From: an uncultured Mycobacterium sp.
GTDB taxonomy: Bacteria > Actinomycetota > Actinomycetes > Mycobacteriales > Mycobacteriaceae
Assembly (NCBI GenBank): GCA_900078375.1
Contig: FLQS01000001.1
Span: 91,319-155,318 of the forward strand
DNA length: 64,000 bases
Reading direction: 5' to 3'
A program made the translations under genes and the position numbers. Positions 1 to 9,188 of the stretch are shown here, piece after piece. Below the pieces are notes generated by a model. The model did no database searches and was not told the DNA's origin. It worked only from the letters and a program-made list of their open reading frames with translations. Within the stretch, counting starts at the first letter, position 1. Every line of letters starts with the position of its first letter.

Positions 1-168
1 GGGTTGATCGCGGGGTTGGTGGCGTGTTATCGGGGGTTGACGATCACTGGTGGTGGCGCCAAAGCGGTGGGGAATGCGGTCAATGAGACGGTGGTGTATG
101 CGTTCATGGCGTTGTTCGTGGTGAACGTGGTCGTCACAGCCATCGGTATCCGGATGAGTGCACGGTAG
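1..168 (+). CDS. yrbEA: YrbEA-type MlaE permease of a mce operon, 3' end only
   Basis: The open frame runs from the first base to a TAG and encodes the last 55 residues of a YrbE/MlaE permease, ending in a hydrophobic helix and IGIRMSAR. The 5' end lies outside the window. YrbEA and YrbEB form the inner-membrane permease pair of Mce lipid importers. The next gene, another YrbE, begins 8 bases after the stop, and six mce genes follow, which supports the assignment. All four leucine codons in this fragment are TTG, unlike the mce genes downstream. The exact mce operon type cannot be told from the tail alone. Confidence 0.85.
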   Translation, partial: GLIAGLVACYRGLTITGGGAKAVGNAVNETVVYAFMALFVVNVVVTAIGIRMSAR

Positions 169-176
169 GCGCGGGG

Positions 177-1025
177 ATGGCGTCGTTGCAGGCTTTGTAT
201 CCGCGGATCGCGCGTCAGGCGCGTCGTCCGTTGGGGACGTTTGGTCGTATTGGTGATCACACGATTTTTTATGGGCGGGCGATCGCGGGGACTCCGCACG
301 CGACGATCCATTTCCGTAAGGAGATCATCCGGCTGATCGCGGAGATCTCGATGGGTGCGGGCACGTTGGCGATGATCGGCGGCACCGTGGTGATCGTCGG
401 GTTTTTGACGTTGGCTGCCGGTGGCACGTTGGCGGTGCAGGGCTATTCCTCGTTGGGCAATATCGGTATCGAGGCGTTGACGGGCTTTTTGGCGGCGTTC
501 ATCAATGTCCGTATTTCGGCGCCGGTGGTGGCCGGGATCGGGTTGGCGGCCACGTTCGGTGCCGGGGTGACCGCGCAGTTGGGGGCGATGCGGATCAATG
601 AGGAGATCGACGCTTTGGAGTCGATGGGGATCCCGCCGGTCGAGTACCTGGTCAGTACGCGGATTGTGGCGGGGATGGTGGCGATCACCCCGTTGTACTC
701 GATCGCGGTGATCTTGAGCTTTGTCGCGTCGCAGTTCACGACGGTGGTGTTGTTCGGTCAGTCCGGCGGTTTGTATGACCATTACTTCAACACGTTTTTG
801 AATCCGATTGACTTGTTGTGGAGCTTCCTGCAGGCGGTGTTGATGGCGATCACGATCTTGTTGATCCACACCTACTTCGGCTACTTCGCCACCGGCGGCC
901 CCTCGGGAGTCGGCGTCGCGGTGGGTAACGCGGTACGGACCTCCCTGATCGTGGTCGTCTCGGTCACCCTGCTGGTCTCCCTGGCCATCTACGGCTCCAA
1001 CGGCAACTTCAACCTGTCCGGATAG
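177..1025 (+). CDS. yrbEB: YrbEB permease subunit of the Mce lipid importer
   Basis: This 282-residue membrane protein has the MlaE/YrbE permease fold: an amphipathic N-terminus (about 1-45), then several hydrophobic helices, with the family-typical segment MRINEEIDALESMGIPPVEY near the middle (about 140-160). It would form the permease with YrbEA and move lipids taken up by the MceA-F proteins, powered by an MceG-type ATPase that is not in the window. It lies 8 bases after yrbEA and 12 before mceA. Codon use is odd: up to about base 864 leucine is 23 TTG to 3 CTG, after which all five leucines are CTG. This suggests a mosaic gene. Confidence 0.93.
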   Translation: MASLQALYPRIARQARRPLGTFGRIGDHTIFYGRAIAGTPHATIHFRKEIIRLIAEISMGAGTLAMIGGTVVIVGFLTLAAGGTLAVQGYSSLGNIGIEALTGFLAAFINVRISAPVVAGIGLAATFGAGVTAQLGAMRINEEIDALESMGIPPVEYLVSTRIVAGMVAITPLYSIAVILSFVASQFTTVVLFGQSGGLYDHYFNTFLNPIDLLWSFLQAVLMAITILLIHTYFGYFATGGPSGVGVAVGNAVRTSLIVVVSVTLLVSLAIYGSNGNFNLSG

Positions 1026-1037
1026 CCGAGGAGCCCG

Positions 1038-2225
1038 ATGAAATCAGGTATCGCGCGCCCGCTCGCCGGATTGGCGACCGTGGTGGCCATCGCTGCGATC
1101 GTCGCGTTGGCCGTTGGGCTGTTCCAGGACAGCTTTACCAAAACCGTTCCGGTAACCGTGATCTCACAGCGGGCCGGCCTGGTGATGTATCCCGACGCGA
1201 AGGTCAAGCTCAACGGTGCCCAGGTTGGCAAGGTCTCGTCGATCGATCTACTGCCAGACGGAAGAGCCGCGCTGCATTTGGCGCTGAACCCCGCCCGGGT
1301 CAACGACATTCCCGCCAATGTGAGTGCCGACATCACCTCGTCGACGGTGTTCGGCTCGAAGTTCGTCGAGCTGAATCCGCCGCCCGACGCGTCGCCAAAG
1401 AACATCCAGGCCGGGCAGGTCATCGACGGCAAGCATGTCACCGTTGAGGTCAACACCGTGTTCCAGCAGCTGGTGTCGGTGCTCTCGCAGATCGAGCCCA
1501 CCAAGCTCAACCAGACCCTCGGCGCGATCGCCAAGTCGCTGGATGGTCGCGGCGACAAGTTCGGACAGACTTTGGTGGACCTCGACGCCGCGCTGGCCAA
1601 GCTCAACCCCAGCCTGGACACGCTCAATCATGAATTGGCCGTCGCCCCACAGGTGTTGGATGCCTACGGCGACGTGTCCAATGACCTGCTGTCGACGGTC
1701 AAGAACGCTGCGAAGATCAGCGACACCATCGTCGATCAGGATCAGAATCTGGACACGCTGCTGGTCAGCGCCATCGGCCTGGCCGACGTCGGCACCGAGG
1801 TGCTCAGCGAAAACAAGGACCCGCTGGCCAATGTCGTGCACCTGCTGGTGCCGACTACCGATCTGCTCAACAAGTACAGCCCAGCGCTGAATTGCGGTAT
1901 CGGCGCGCTCGTTCCGTTGGCCACCGGCCCCGGCTTGCCGCTGCCCGGTGCGGTGCTGTTGCAGTCGTTCTTCCTCGGCCGTGAGCGCTACCGGTATCCG
2001 GCCAACCTGCCCAAGGTTGCCGCCACCGGTGGCCCGCAATGTACCGACTTGCCGAAGGTGCCCTTCGAGACCAGCCCGCCGTTCGTGGTCTCCGACATCG
2101 GTGCGAACCCCGCGCAGTACGGCAATCAGGGCATTCTGCTGAACTCCGACGGACTCAAGCAGGCGCTGTTCGGCCCGCTGGACGGCCCGCCGCGCAACAC
2201 CGCACAGATCGGACAACCGGGATGA
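1038..2225 (+). CDS. mceA: MceA-family cell-wall lipid-transport protein
   Basis: The 395-residue protein has one N-terminal membrane helix (about residues 8-28), an MCE/MlaD domain (about 37-115, with PDAKVKLNGAQVGKV), and a long helical region predicted to build the Mce tunnel with the other subunits. ATG 1038 is preceded by GAGGAG. It sits at the mceA position, first after yrbEB, and its stop overlaps the mceB start (ATGA). Length and order match mycobacterial MceA proteins. Leucine codons are mostly CTG/CTC, unlike the yrbE genes just upstream. The substrate is probably a lipid or steroid but cannot be read from the sequence. Confidence 0.92.
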   Translation: MKSGIARPLAGLATVVAIAAIVALAVGLFQDSFTKTVPVTVISQRAGLVMYPDAKVKLNGAQVGKVSSIDLLPDGRAALHLALNPARVNDIPANVSADITSSTVFGSKFVELNPPPDASPKNIQAGQVIDGKHVTVEVNTVFQQLVSVLSQIEPTKLNQTLGAIAKSLDGRGDKFGQTLVDLDAALAKLNPSLDTLNHELAVAPQVLDAYGDVSNDLLSTVKNAAKISDTIVDQDQNLDTLLVSAIGLADVGTEVLSENKDPLANVVHLLVPTTDLLNKYSPALNCGIGALVPLATGPGLPLPGAVLLQSFFLGRERYRYPANLPKVAATGGPQCTDLPKVPFETSPPFVVSDIGANPAQYGNQGILLNSDGLKQALFGPLDGPPRNTAQIGQPG

Positions 2226-3247
2226 CCGCGCTGTGGAAGACGATCGTCAAGGTCGGCGTGTTCGGCGTCGTGATGACCTTGCTGACCGCCGCGCTGTTCG
2301 CGATCTTCGGCCAGTATCGGTCGGGTTCTGACAACTCCTACTCGGCCCTCTTCGCCGACGCGTCGAGCCTGAAGTCCGGAGATTCGGTGCGGGTGGCAGG
2401 GGTACGCGTCGGCACGGTCAAGGATGTCGCGCTGCAACCCGACAACAAAGTGGTCGTCGACTTCGACGCCGACCGTAAGATTGTGCTGACCTCGGCAACC
2501 AAGGCGACGGTGCGCTACCTCAACCTGGTCGGCGACCGGTATCTGGAACTGGTCGACAGCCCGGGATCGGCGAAGATCCAGCCGCCGGGCAGCCAGATTC
2601 CGTTGGACCGCACCGAGCCGGCGCTGGACCTCGACCTGCTCCTCGGCGGACTCAAACCTGTTGTCCAGGGGCTTAATCCGAATGACGTCAACGCGCTGAC
2701 CAACTCGCTGATCCAGATCCTTCAGGGCCAGGACGGCAACATCGAATCGCTGTTCTCCAAGACGACGTCGTTCACGACGGCGCTGGCTGACAACGGGCAG
2801 ACGGTTCAGCAGCTGATCGACAACCTCAACACCGTGATCGCGACCATCAGCAAGGACGGCGACAAGTTCTCCGGCGCCGTCGACAAGCTGGAGAAGCTCG
2901 TCAGCGGCCTGGCAGGAGATAAAGATCCCATCGGCCAGTCGATCACCGCCTTGGACAACGGCACCGCCTCGCTGACCGATCTGCTCACCCAGGCGCGCTC
3001 ACCGCTGGCCGGCACGGTCGATCAGCTCGGCCGGCTGGCTCCGCTGCTGGACCAGGACAAGGAACTGCTCGACATCTCGATCAAGAAGGCACCCGCGAAC
3101 TACCGCAAGGTGGTGCGGCTCGGCTCCTACGGCAGCTGGATCAACCAGTACCTGTGTGGCCTGTCTCTGCGCGTCAGTGACCTGCAAGGCCGCACCGCCT
3201 ACTTCCCCTGGATCATTCAACACACTGGAAGGTGCGCGGAGCCCTAA
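2222..3247 (+). CDS. mceB: MceB-family lipid-transport protein
   Basis: This 341-residue protein starts at ATG 2222, overlapping the mceA stop by four bases. An in-frame extension further upstream is rejected because it lies inside mceA. It has an N-terminal membrane helix (about 10-30), an MCE domain (about 38-115, with SGDSVRVAGVRVGTV) and a helical region with repeated hydrophobic spacing. The C-terminus carries the YLCGLSL segment that I recall from MceB and MceC tails. It is the second subunit of the mceABCDEF set and is translationally coupled to both neighbours. Confidence 0.92.
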   Translation: MTALWKTIVKVGVFGVVMTLLTAALFAIFGQYRSGSDNSYSALFADASSLKSGDSVRVAGVRVGTVKDVALQPDNKVVVDFDADRKIVLTSATKATVRYLNLVGDRYLELVDSPGSAKIQPPGSQIPLDRTEPALDLDLLLGGLKPVVQGLNPNDVNALTNSLIQILQGQDGNIESLFSKTTSFTTALADNGQTVQQLIDNLNTVIATISKDGDKFSGAVDKLEKLVSGLAGDKDPIGQSITALDNGTASLTDLLTQARSPLAGTVDQLGRLAPLLDQDKELLDISIKKAPANYRKVVRLGSYGSWINQYLCGLSLRVSDLQGRTAYFPWIIQHTGRCAEP

Positions 3248-4344
3248 TGCTCAAATATCGTGGGTCCTCGCTGATCAGGTCAGGCTTCATCGGCCTGGCA
3301 TTGATCGTGCTCGTCATCACCATCGGGCTCGCGCCCGAGAAGCTGGTGTCGCTCGCCACGTCGATCCGGCATCAGGCGCTGTTCACCGAAGCCGGTGGCC
3401 TGCAGGCGGGCAACGACGTCAAGGTGTCCGGCGTCAAGGTCGGCACTGTTTCGGATGTGTCCTTGCAGCATGGCAAGGCACTGGTGACCTTCATGGTCAA
3501 AGGCTCCGTACGGCTCGGCGCCGAATCCAGCGCCCACATCCGCACCGGAACACTGCTGGGGCAACGGATTCTGACGCTGGAGTCCAACGGCAAGGGAACG
3601 CTTCGGGCTGCCGATGTGATCCCGGTGTCGCGTACCGGTTCGCCGTACTCGCTGTCCGAGTCGCTGTCCGACTTCGCGGGCAACACCGCCGAGACCGATA
3701 CCGCGGCGATCAACCAATCCCTGGACACGCTGTCGGACACGCTGGATCGCATCACTCCTCAGCTGGGCCCGACCTTCGACGGGATCAGCAAGCTGTCGCG
3801 GATGATCAACGAGCGCAACGACTCACTGGCCAACCTGCTCAAGAGCGCGGCGAACGTCACCGGGATTCTCTCGCAGCGCAGCGCACAGGTGAACACCCTG
3901 CTACTCAACGCCAACGATCTGATCGGCGTCTTATCGCAGCGCCGCTATGCCATCTCGAACCTGTTGGCCAGCACATCAGCTTTGTCGAAGCAGCTGAGCG
4001 GAATCGTGGCCGACAACGAGAAGGACCTGGCGCCGGCGCTGGAGAAGCTCAACGCGGTGACCGCGATGTTGGAGAAGAACAACGACAACATCACCGCGGC
4101 CATGAAAGGCTTGGCCAAGTTCCAGCTGACCCAGGCCGAAGCGGTCAACAACGGCTTTTACTACAACGCGTTCGTCGCCAATCTGAACCCGGCACAGCTG
4201 CTTCAGCCGTTCTTCGACTATGCACTTGGCTTCCGGCGCGGCACCGATGCCGGGCAGCCGGCCGACAATGCCGGACCGCGTGCGGAAATCCCGTTCCCGT
4301 ACAACGGGATACCGCAACCTAATGAGCGATGGGGGCAGCCATGA
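3247..4344 (+). CDS. mceC: MceC-family lipid-transport protein
   Basis: The 365-residue protein begins at ATG 3247, which overlaps the mceB TAA as TAATG; a GTG at 3232 would add five residues and is less likely. It has a membrane helix (about 10-30), an MCE domain (about 35-110, with AGNDVKVSGVKVGTV) and a coiled helical region rich in Asn, Leu and Ser. The C-terminus contains GFYYNAFVANLNP, then a Pro-rich tail. It is the third subunit of the Mce complex and its stop overlaps the mceD start. Confidence 0.91.
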   Translation: MLKYRGSSLIRSGFIGLALIVLVITIGLAPEKLVSLATSIRHQALFTEAGGLQAGNDVKVSGVKVGTVSDVSLQHGKALVTFMVKGSVRLGAESSAHIRTGTLLGQRILTLESNGKGTLRAADVIPVSRTGSPYSLSESLSDFAGNTAETDTAAINQSLDTLSDTLDRITPQLGPTFDGISKLSRMINERNDSLANLLKSAANVTGILSQRSAQVNTLLLNANDLIGVLSQRRYAISNLLASTSALSKQLSGIVADNEKDLAPALEKLNAVTAMLEKNNDNITAAMKGLAKFQLTQAEAVNNGFYYNAFVANLNPAQLLQPFFDYALGFRRGTDAGQPADNAGPRAEIPFPYNGIPQPNERWGQP

Positions 4345-5780
4345 AGTCGCGTAGAGGGCTGACGGTCGCCATAGCCGTGGTACTGGCTGTGGTCATCGTC
4401 GGCGGGATCGGTTGGCTGCTCCGCGCGACCGTCTTCAAGCCCAACACCATCACCGCCTACTTCACCAGCGCCACCGCGATCTATCCCGGCGACGAGGTGC
4501 GGGTGGCCGGTGTGAAGGTCGGCACGATCGAGTCCATCGAAGCCCAGGGGACCAAGGCCAAACTGGTGTTGGCCGTCGATCGGAAAGTGCCCATCCCGGC
4601 CAACGCCGAGGCCGTCATCGTCTCGCAGAACCTGGTGGGCGCCCGCTACGTTCAGCTGACCCCGCCCTACGAGGACAAGGGCCCCACCATGCACGACGGA
4701 GCGGTGATCGGTCTTGACCGCACCGCGATCCCGGTCGAATGGGACGAGATCAAGACCCAGTTGATGCGACTGGCAACCGATCTCGGACCAGCCGCTGAAG
4801 GGCAGACCACCCCGGTCGGGCGCTTCATCGACACCGCGGCCAACGCCCTGGACGGTAACGGCGAGAAGTTGCGCGACACCATCGCGCAACTCTCCGCGGT
4901 GAGCAAGACCCTGGCCAACGGCAGCGGCAACATCGTCGACACCATCAAGAATCTGCAGACCTTCGTGACGGCGTTGCGCGACAGCAACACCCAGATCGTC
5001 CAGTTCCAGGACCGCCTGGCATCACTGTCCAGCGTGGTCGACGGCAGCCGGTCCGATATCGACGGGGCACTCACCAACCTGTCCAGCGCCGTCGTCGACG
5101 TTCAGCGGTTCATCGCCGGCACGCGTAACCAGACCGCCGAGCAACTGCAGCGACTGAGCAGCGTGACCAAGAACCTCGCCGACAACAAGCTCGTCGTCGA
5201 GAACCTGCTGCACGTGGCGCCCAACGCGATCGGCAACGCCTACAACATCTATAACCCCGACTCGCAAAGTGCACTGGGTGGATTCGCGCTGGCGAACTTC
5301 TCCAACCCGCTGCAGGTGGTCTGCTCGGCGATCGGCGCAATACAGAACGCCACCGCGGACGAGACCGGCAAGGAATGCGCCCAATACCTCGGGCCAGCCC
5401 TGCGGCTGCTCAACTTCAACTACCTGCCGTTCCCGTTCAACTCCTACCTGGGCAAGTCCACCAGCCCGGACAAGCTGATCTACTCCGAGCCAGGGCTTGC
5501 GCCGGGTGGCGCGGGTGGGGTCCCGCCGGGTTACGAGGTTCCGCCCGCTGTCTCGGCCTACACCGGCTACAACGGCGACGTACCGGGGCCGGCCGGCTGG
5601 GGTGGCCCGCCGAATACTCATCAGGGCGCATACGCACCCAACGGATTGCCTGCCGATCCGTCGCCTGCACTGTTCCCCGGTGCTCCGATCCCGCCCGGCG
5701 TCCCGGTCGGGCCGGCGGCCCAGCCGCCGTCGAACCTGGAAGGCATTCTGCTTCCGGCCGAAGGGAATCCGCCCTCATGA
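4341..5780 (+). CDS. mceD: MceD-family lipid-transport protein
   Basis: This 479-residue protein starts at ATG 4341, inside the ATGA overlap with mceC; an ATG at 4329 in the same frame is possible but would increase the overlap. It shows an N-terminal membrane helix (about 8-28), an MCE domain (about 35-112, with PGDEVRVAGVKVGTI), a long helical region with AQLSAVSKTLANGSGNI, and a Gly/Pro-rich disordered C-terminal tail of about 90 residues. That tail is typical of MceD and MceF and may lie in the cell wall. Confidence 0.91.
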   Translation: MKSRRGLTVAIAVVLAVVIVGGIGWLLRATVFKPNTITAYFTSATAIYPGDEVRVAGVKVGTIESIEAQGTKAKLVLAVDRKVPIPANAEAVIVSQNLVGARYVQLTPPYEDKGPTMHDGAVIGLDRTAIPVEWDEIKTQLMRLATDLGPAAEGQTTPVGRFIDTAANALDGNGEKLRDTIAQLSAVSKTLANGSGNIVDTIKNLQTFVTALRDSNTQIVQFQDRLASLSSVVDGSRSDIDGALTNLSSAVVDVQRFIAGTRNQTAEQLQRLSSVTKNLADNKLVVENLLHVAPNAIGNAYNIYNPDSQSALGGFALANFSNPLQVVCSAIGAIQNATADETGKECAQYLGPALRLLNFNYLPFPFNSYLGKSTSPDKLIYSEPGLAPGGAGGVPPGYEVPPAVSAYTGYNGDVPGPAGWGGPPNTHQGAYAPNGLPADPSPALFPGAPIPPGVPVGPAAQPPSNLEGILLPAEGNPPS

Positions 5781-7054
5781 TGCGTCGTGGTTCGATGCAG
5801 CGCCTTCTGGTGACTGCGTCATGTGTGGCGGTGACGGTAACCGGTTGCAGTTTCGGTGGCCTGAACTCTCTGCCTCTGCCGGGCACCGTCGGCCATGGCA
5901 ACGGCTCGACGACCTACCACATCGAAATCGCCAATGTCGGCCAGCTTGAGTCGAATTCACCGGTAATGGTCGGCGACGTGGTCGTCGGCAGTGTGGGTGA
6001 GATGACGGTTGCCGACTGGCATGCCGACGTCGAGGTCTCGGTGCAACCCGGTGTGGTGATCCCGGCCAACGCCGTGGCGTCGGTGGGGCAGACCAGCCTC
6101 CTGGGCTCGATGCACCTGGCACTGAATCCGCCACTGGGTCAGGCTCCCAACGGGGTTCTGCAACCCGGGGCGACCCTGGGCCTCAATCGCTCGTCGACCT
6201 ACCCGTCGACTGAGCAGACGCTGTCGGCACTGTCGGTGGTCGTCAACGGTGGCGGACTGGGCCAGATCGGCGACATCATCCACGAATTCAGTGCCGCCCT
6301 CGGCGGCAGGTCGGACCAGATCCGCGACTTGCTCACCCGGCTCAATGATTTCATCGGACTCTTGGCCACCCAACGCGACAGCATCAACGAGGCGGTCAAT
6401 TCGCTGAACCGGTTGGCCGGCACGTTCGCCGGGCAGCAGGAAGTCCTCACCGACGCGCTCAACCGGATTCCGCCGGCGCTCGATGTCCTGGTGAAGGAGC
6501 GGCCGCGTATCACGACCGCGCTCGAGAAGTTCCGCGACTTCTCCAATTTGGCCACCGGTCTGGTCAACGACACCAAGACCGATCTGGTTCGCAACCTGCA
6601 GAACCTCGAACCGACGTTGAAGGCGCTGGCCGACATCGGGCCCAAGCTGGACACCGCGTTGGCCTACTTGCCGACGTTCCCCTATACGCAGCAGGTGATC
6701 GACCGCGCGATCCGCGGCGACTACCTCAATCAATTCATCATCTTCGACTTCACCGTGCCGCGGCTGAAGAAGACGCTGATGCTTGGTACGCGTTGGGGCG
6801 ACGAGAACGCCAAACTCGTTCCGGCGCCGGGAGATCCGTGGTACGCGACGTATACCTACGATCCGCTACACGCTCCGTTCAGCCCTGCGCCGCCACCGAC
6901 CGAGGTGGCCGACATAGACACCGGTGTGCCGCCCGGGCCCGACCAACAGGCGTCCCTCACCGGCGCCACGCAACCCGCGCCTGCCACGGGCACCGGAACC
7001 GGTCCGCTGCCAGGCCCCGCCGCGCAACCAGCGCCACAGGACGGGGGTAACTGA
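5777..7054 (+). CDS. mceE: MceE-family lipoprotein (LprK type)
   Basis: The 425-residue protein starts at ATG 5777, overlapping the mceD stop. It has a lipoprotein signal: two Args at the N-terminus, a hydrophobic stretch, and the lipobox TVTGCS, giving a lipidated Cys near residue 24. The MCE domain follows (about 45-125, with NSPVMVGDVVVGSV), then the helical tunnel region and a Pro/Thr-rich tail. MceE is the lipoprotein subunit in every mce operon I know, so the order is canonical. A longer in-frame extension into mceD is not real. Confidence 0.92.
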   Translation: MMRRGSMQRLLVTASCVAVTVTGCSFGGLNSLPLPGTVGHGNGSTTYHIEIANVGQLESNSPVMVGDVVVGSVGEMTVADWHADVEVSVQPGVVIPANAVASVGQTSLLGSMHLALNPPLGQAPNGVLQPGATLGLNRSSTYPSTEQTLSALSVVVNGGGLGQIGDIIHEFSAALGGRSDQIRDLLTRLNDFIGLLATQRDSINEAVNSLNRLAGTFAGQQEVLTDALNRIPPALDVLVKERPRITTALEKFRDFSNLATGLVNDTKTDLVRNLQNLEPTLKALADIGPKLDTALAYLPTFPYTQQVIDRAIRGDYLNQFIIFDFTVPRLKKTLMLGTRWGDENAKLVPAPGDPWYATYTYDPLHAPFSPAPPPTEVADIDTGVPPGPDQQASLTGATQPAPATGTGTGPLPGPAAQPAPQDGGN

Positions 7055-8649
7055 TGCTGACGCGTTTTGTCCGAAATCAGCTCATCATCTTCACGATCGC
7101 GTCGGTGGTCGGTATCGGTGTCATGGTGGTCGCCTATCTGCAGGTGGGCACCTTGCTCGGCATCGGCAAGATGACGGTCACGCTCCAACTGCCGAGAACC
7201 GGTGGGCTCTACCAGTTCTCGAACGTCACCTATCGCGGTGTCCAGCTGGGCAAGGTCACTGAGGTGCGGCCGACCCGCACCGGTGCCGAAGCCACGCTGA
7301 TCCTGGACACCAACCCGAAGGTGCCTGCCGACCTCGAGGCGCGGGTGCTCAGCGTGTCGGCGGTCGGCGAGCAATACGTGGATCTGGTGCCGCACACCGA
7401 TTCCGCGCCATACTTGCACGACGGCTCGGTGATTCCGGTCCAGCAGGCCCGCATCCCGCAGGCCGTCGGCCCCATGCTCGACCAGACCAACACTCTGCTG
7501 AAGAGCATCCCGACTGACCGTCTGACCGATCTGCTGAGCAGCGCCTACAAAGGTCTGAACGGCGCGGGCGACGATCTCACCACGCTGAACGAGTCCGCAT
7601 CGAAGCTCGCCGCGGATTTCAGCGGAGCCGCCGACCAGGCCCGCACCTTGGTCGATGACAGTCGACCGCTGCTGGACGGCCAGCTCGCCTCCACCGATGC
7701 GATTCGCACCTGGGCGCACAGCCTGGCCGGGATCACCGATCAGCTCAACACCAACGACCCGCAGTGGCGTGGCATCCTGGCCAACGGCCCGGGTGCGGCC
7801 GACGAGTCGTCGGCGTTGCTGAACCAGGTCAAACCGACGTTGCCGGTGTTGCTGGCCAGCCTCACGACGCTGGGTCAGGTGGGCGTGACCTACAACCGGA
7901 GCCTCGAACAACTGTTGGTGTTGCTGCCGCCCTACGTCGGTTCGATCCAGGCGGTCGGCTCGCCGCTGAACAACCCGACCGGCATGACGCTGGGTGACTT
8001 CACTCTGACGATCAGCGATCCGCCGGCATGCACGGTGGGGTTCCTGCCGCCATCCCAGTGGCGTTCCCCGGAGGACGTGTCGGACGCGGACACCCCGGAC
8101 GGGCTGTACTGCAAGCTGCCGCAAGACTCGCCGACCGCCGTCCGTGGCGCCCGCAACTATCCGTGTATGGATCACCCCGGTAAACGGGCGCCGACTGTCG
8201 AGATTTGCGACAGCGACAAGCCGTTTGAGCCGCTGGCCATGCGACAGCACGCGACCGGTCCCAACCCGATCGATCCGAACCTCATCGCCCAGGGCATCCC
8301 GCCCGACGATCGGACGACGTTCCAGGACCACATCTACGGCCCGTTGCAGGGCACCCCGATGCCGACGGGACCGGTTCCGGCCCCGCCGTCTGGTCCGATT
8401 CCGCCGCCCGCGGGATTCACCGGGCCGGTAGGCGCCCCGAATATCGCGCCGACCGATACCGGTGGCAGTCCGGGGGTTGCGCCGAGCGCCTTCAAGCCGG
8501 GCTCGCCCGGTGGGCCGTCGGTGGCGATCGCCACCTACGACCCGGCGACAGGGCAGTACGCGACGCCGCAGGGCAACGTGTACCGCCAGACCGATCTGGC
8601 GCAGTCCGGCGGGGACCGGTCGTGGAAGGATCTGCTGCCGACCACATGA
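7054..8649 (+). CDS. mceF: MceF-family lipid-transport protein
   Basis: This 531-residue protein starts at ATG 7054 in a TGATG overlap with mceE. It has a membrane helix (about 10-32), an MCE domain (about 38-115, with SNVTYRGVQLGKV), a long helical region, a Cys-containing segment (about 325-400) and a Pro/Gly-rich C-terminus. It closes the mceABCDEF array. All six genes overlap or touch, so they are probably one transcript beginning upstream of the window. Confidence 0.92.
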   Translation: MLTRFVRNQLIIFTIASVVGIGVMVVAYLQVGTLLGIGKMTVTLQLPRTGGLYQFSNVTYRGVQLGKVTEVRPTRTGAEATLILDTNPKVPADLEARVLSVSAVGEQYVDLVPHTDSAPYLHDGSVIPVQQARIPQAVGPMLDQTNTLLKSIPTDRLTDLLSSAYKGLNGAGDDLTTLNESASKLAADFSGAADQARTLVDDSRPLLDGQLASTDAIRTWAHSLAGITDQLNTNDPQWRGILANGPGAADESSALLNQVKPTLPVLLASLTTLGQVGVTYNRSLEQLLVLLPPYVGSIQAVGSPLNNPTGMTLGDFTLTISDPPACTVGFLPPSQWRSPEDVSDADTPDGLYCKLPQDSPTAVRGARNYPCMDHPGKRAPTVEICDSDKPFEPLAMRQHATGPNPIDPNLIAQGIPPDDRTTFQDHIYGPLQGTPMPTGPVPAPPSGPIPPPAGFTGPVGAPNIAPTDTGGSPGVAPSAFKPGSPGGPSVAIATYDPATGQYATPQGNVYRQTDLAQSGGDRSWKDLLPTT

Positions 8650-8672
8650 GTACACGTGAGGGGAGAGGCCGG

Positions 8673-9188
8673 ATGCGTACACCACGGACGTTGATCAGCG
8701 TTGCGGCGCTGACCGCTGCGACGATCGCCGGTGTCGCGAACCCCGCGACTGCCTCAGCGAACGACAAGTGGGCGCTCAACGGGACGTTCGTCGCGACGTC
8801 GAACGGCGAGTGGGCCACCACCAACGACGTTTTCCACGACGAGCGGAGCGTTCGCAGTATCTGGACCATCACCTCGACGTGCAGCTATCCCACTGAGTGC
8901 ATCGGCACCGTCGTCAGTGACGCGGGTTGGACGGCGCCGATCTTTCAGGCCGGCGGCGATTGGCGCGTCAAGCGCGTGATTCAAGACTGGATGCCCTGCC
9001 AGGACGGGACCAGTGCGCCTGGGCTGCAGGTGATCCGATTCCACGGCTCCAGCCCCGGCGGCGATCAGACCGATCCGAGCTCCAACATGTTGGTCGGGCA
9101 GGACTCGACCACCGGCGAGTCAGGGGCCTGCGGGCACAGCTTGGCGCTGTTCATCAACATGCCCTTCAAGTTGGTCAAGCAGACCTGA
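8673..9188 (+). CDS. Small secreted protein at the end of the mce operon
   Basis: The 171-residue protein has a Sec-type signal peptide: basic MRTPR, a hydrophobic stretch, and a likely cut after ATASA near residue 28. The mature part has four cysteines (STCSYPTEC, MPCQDG, GACGHS), which could form two disulfides. ATG 8673 was chosen because GAGGGGAGAGG precedes it; an ATG at 8646 would overlap mceF and hide the signal peptide. It starts 23 bases after mceF on the same strand, so it may be co-transcribed and act in the envelope with the Mce system. It is not a Mas-type protein, and its function is unknown. Its end overlaps the convergent flavoprotein gene by 14 bases. Confidence 0.8.
   Translation: MRTPRTLISVAALTAATIAGVANPATASANDKWALNGTFVATSNGEWATTNDVFHDERSVRSIWTITSTCSYPTECIGTVVSDAGWTAPIFQAGGDWRVKRVIQDWMPCQDGTSAPGLQVIRFHGSSPGGDQTDPSSNMLVGQDSTTGESGACGHSLALFINMPFKLVKQT

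Noticed and set aside
27..869. Long minus-strand open frame opposite yrbEA/yrbEB
   Set aside because: Its protein is Arg/His/Gln-rich without any fold; the plus-strand frame is a clear permease. It results from GC bias.
1248..2216. 322-codon open frame opposite mceA
   Set aside because: Composition is a shadow of the MceA coding frame; no homology, no start context.
3156..4322. 388-codon plus-strand frame overlapping mceC
   Set aside because: Out-of-phase shadow of mceC; mceC has full domain match.
6856..8685. 609-codon open frame opposite mceE/mceF
   Set aside because: Low-complexity Arg-rich product, entirely antisense to two confident genes.
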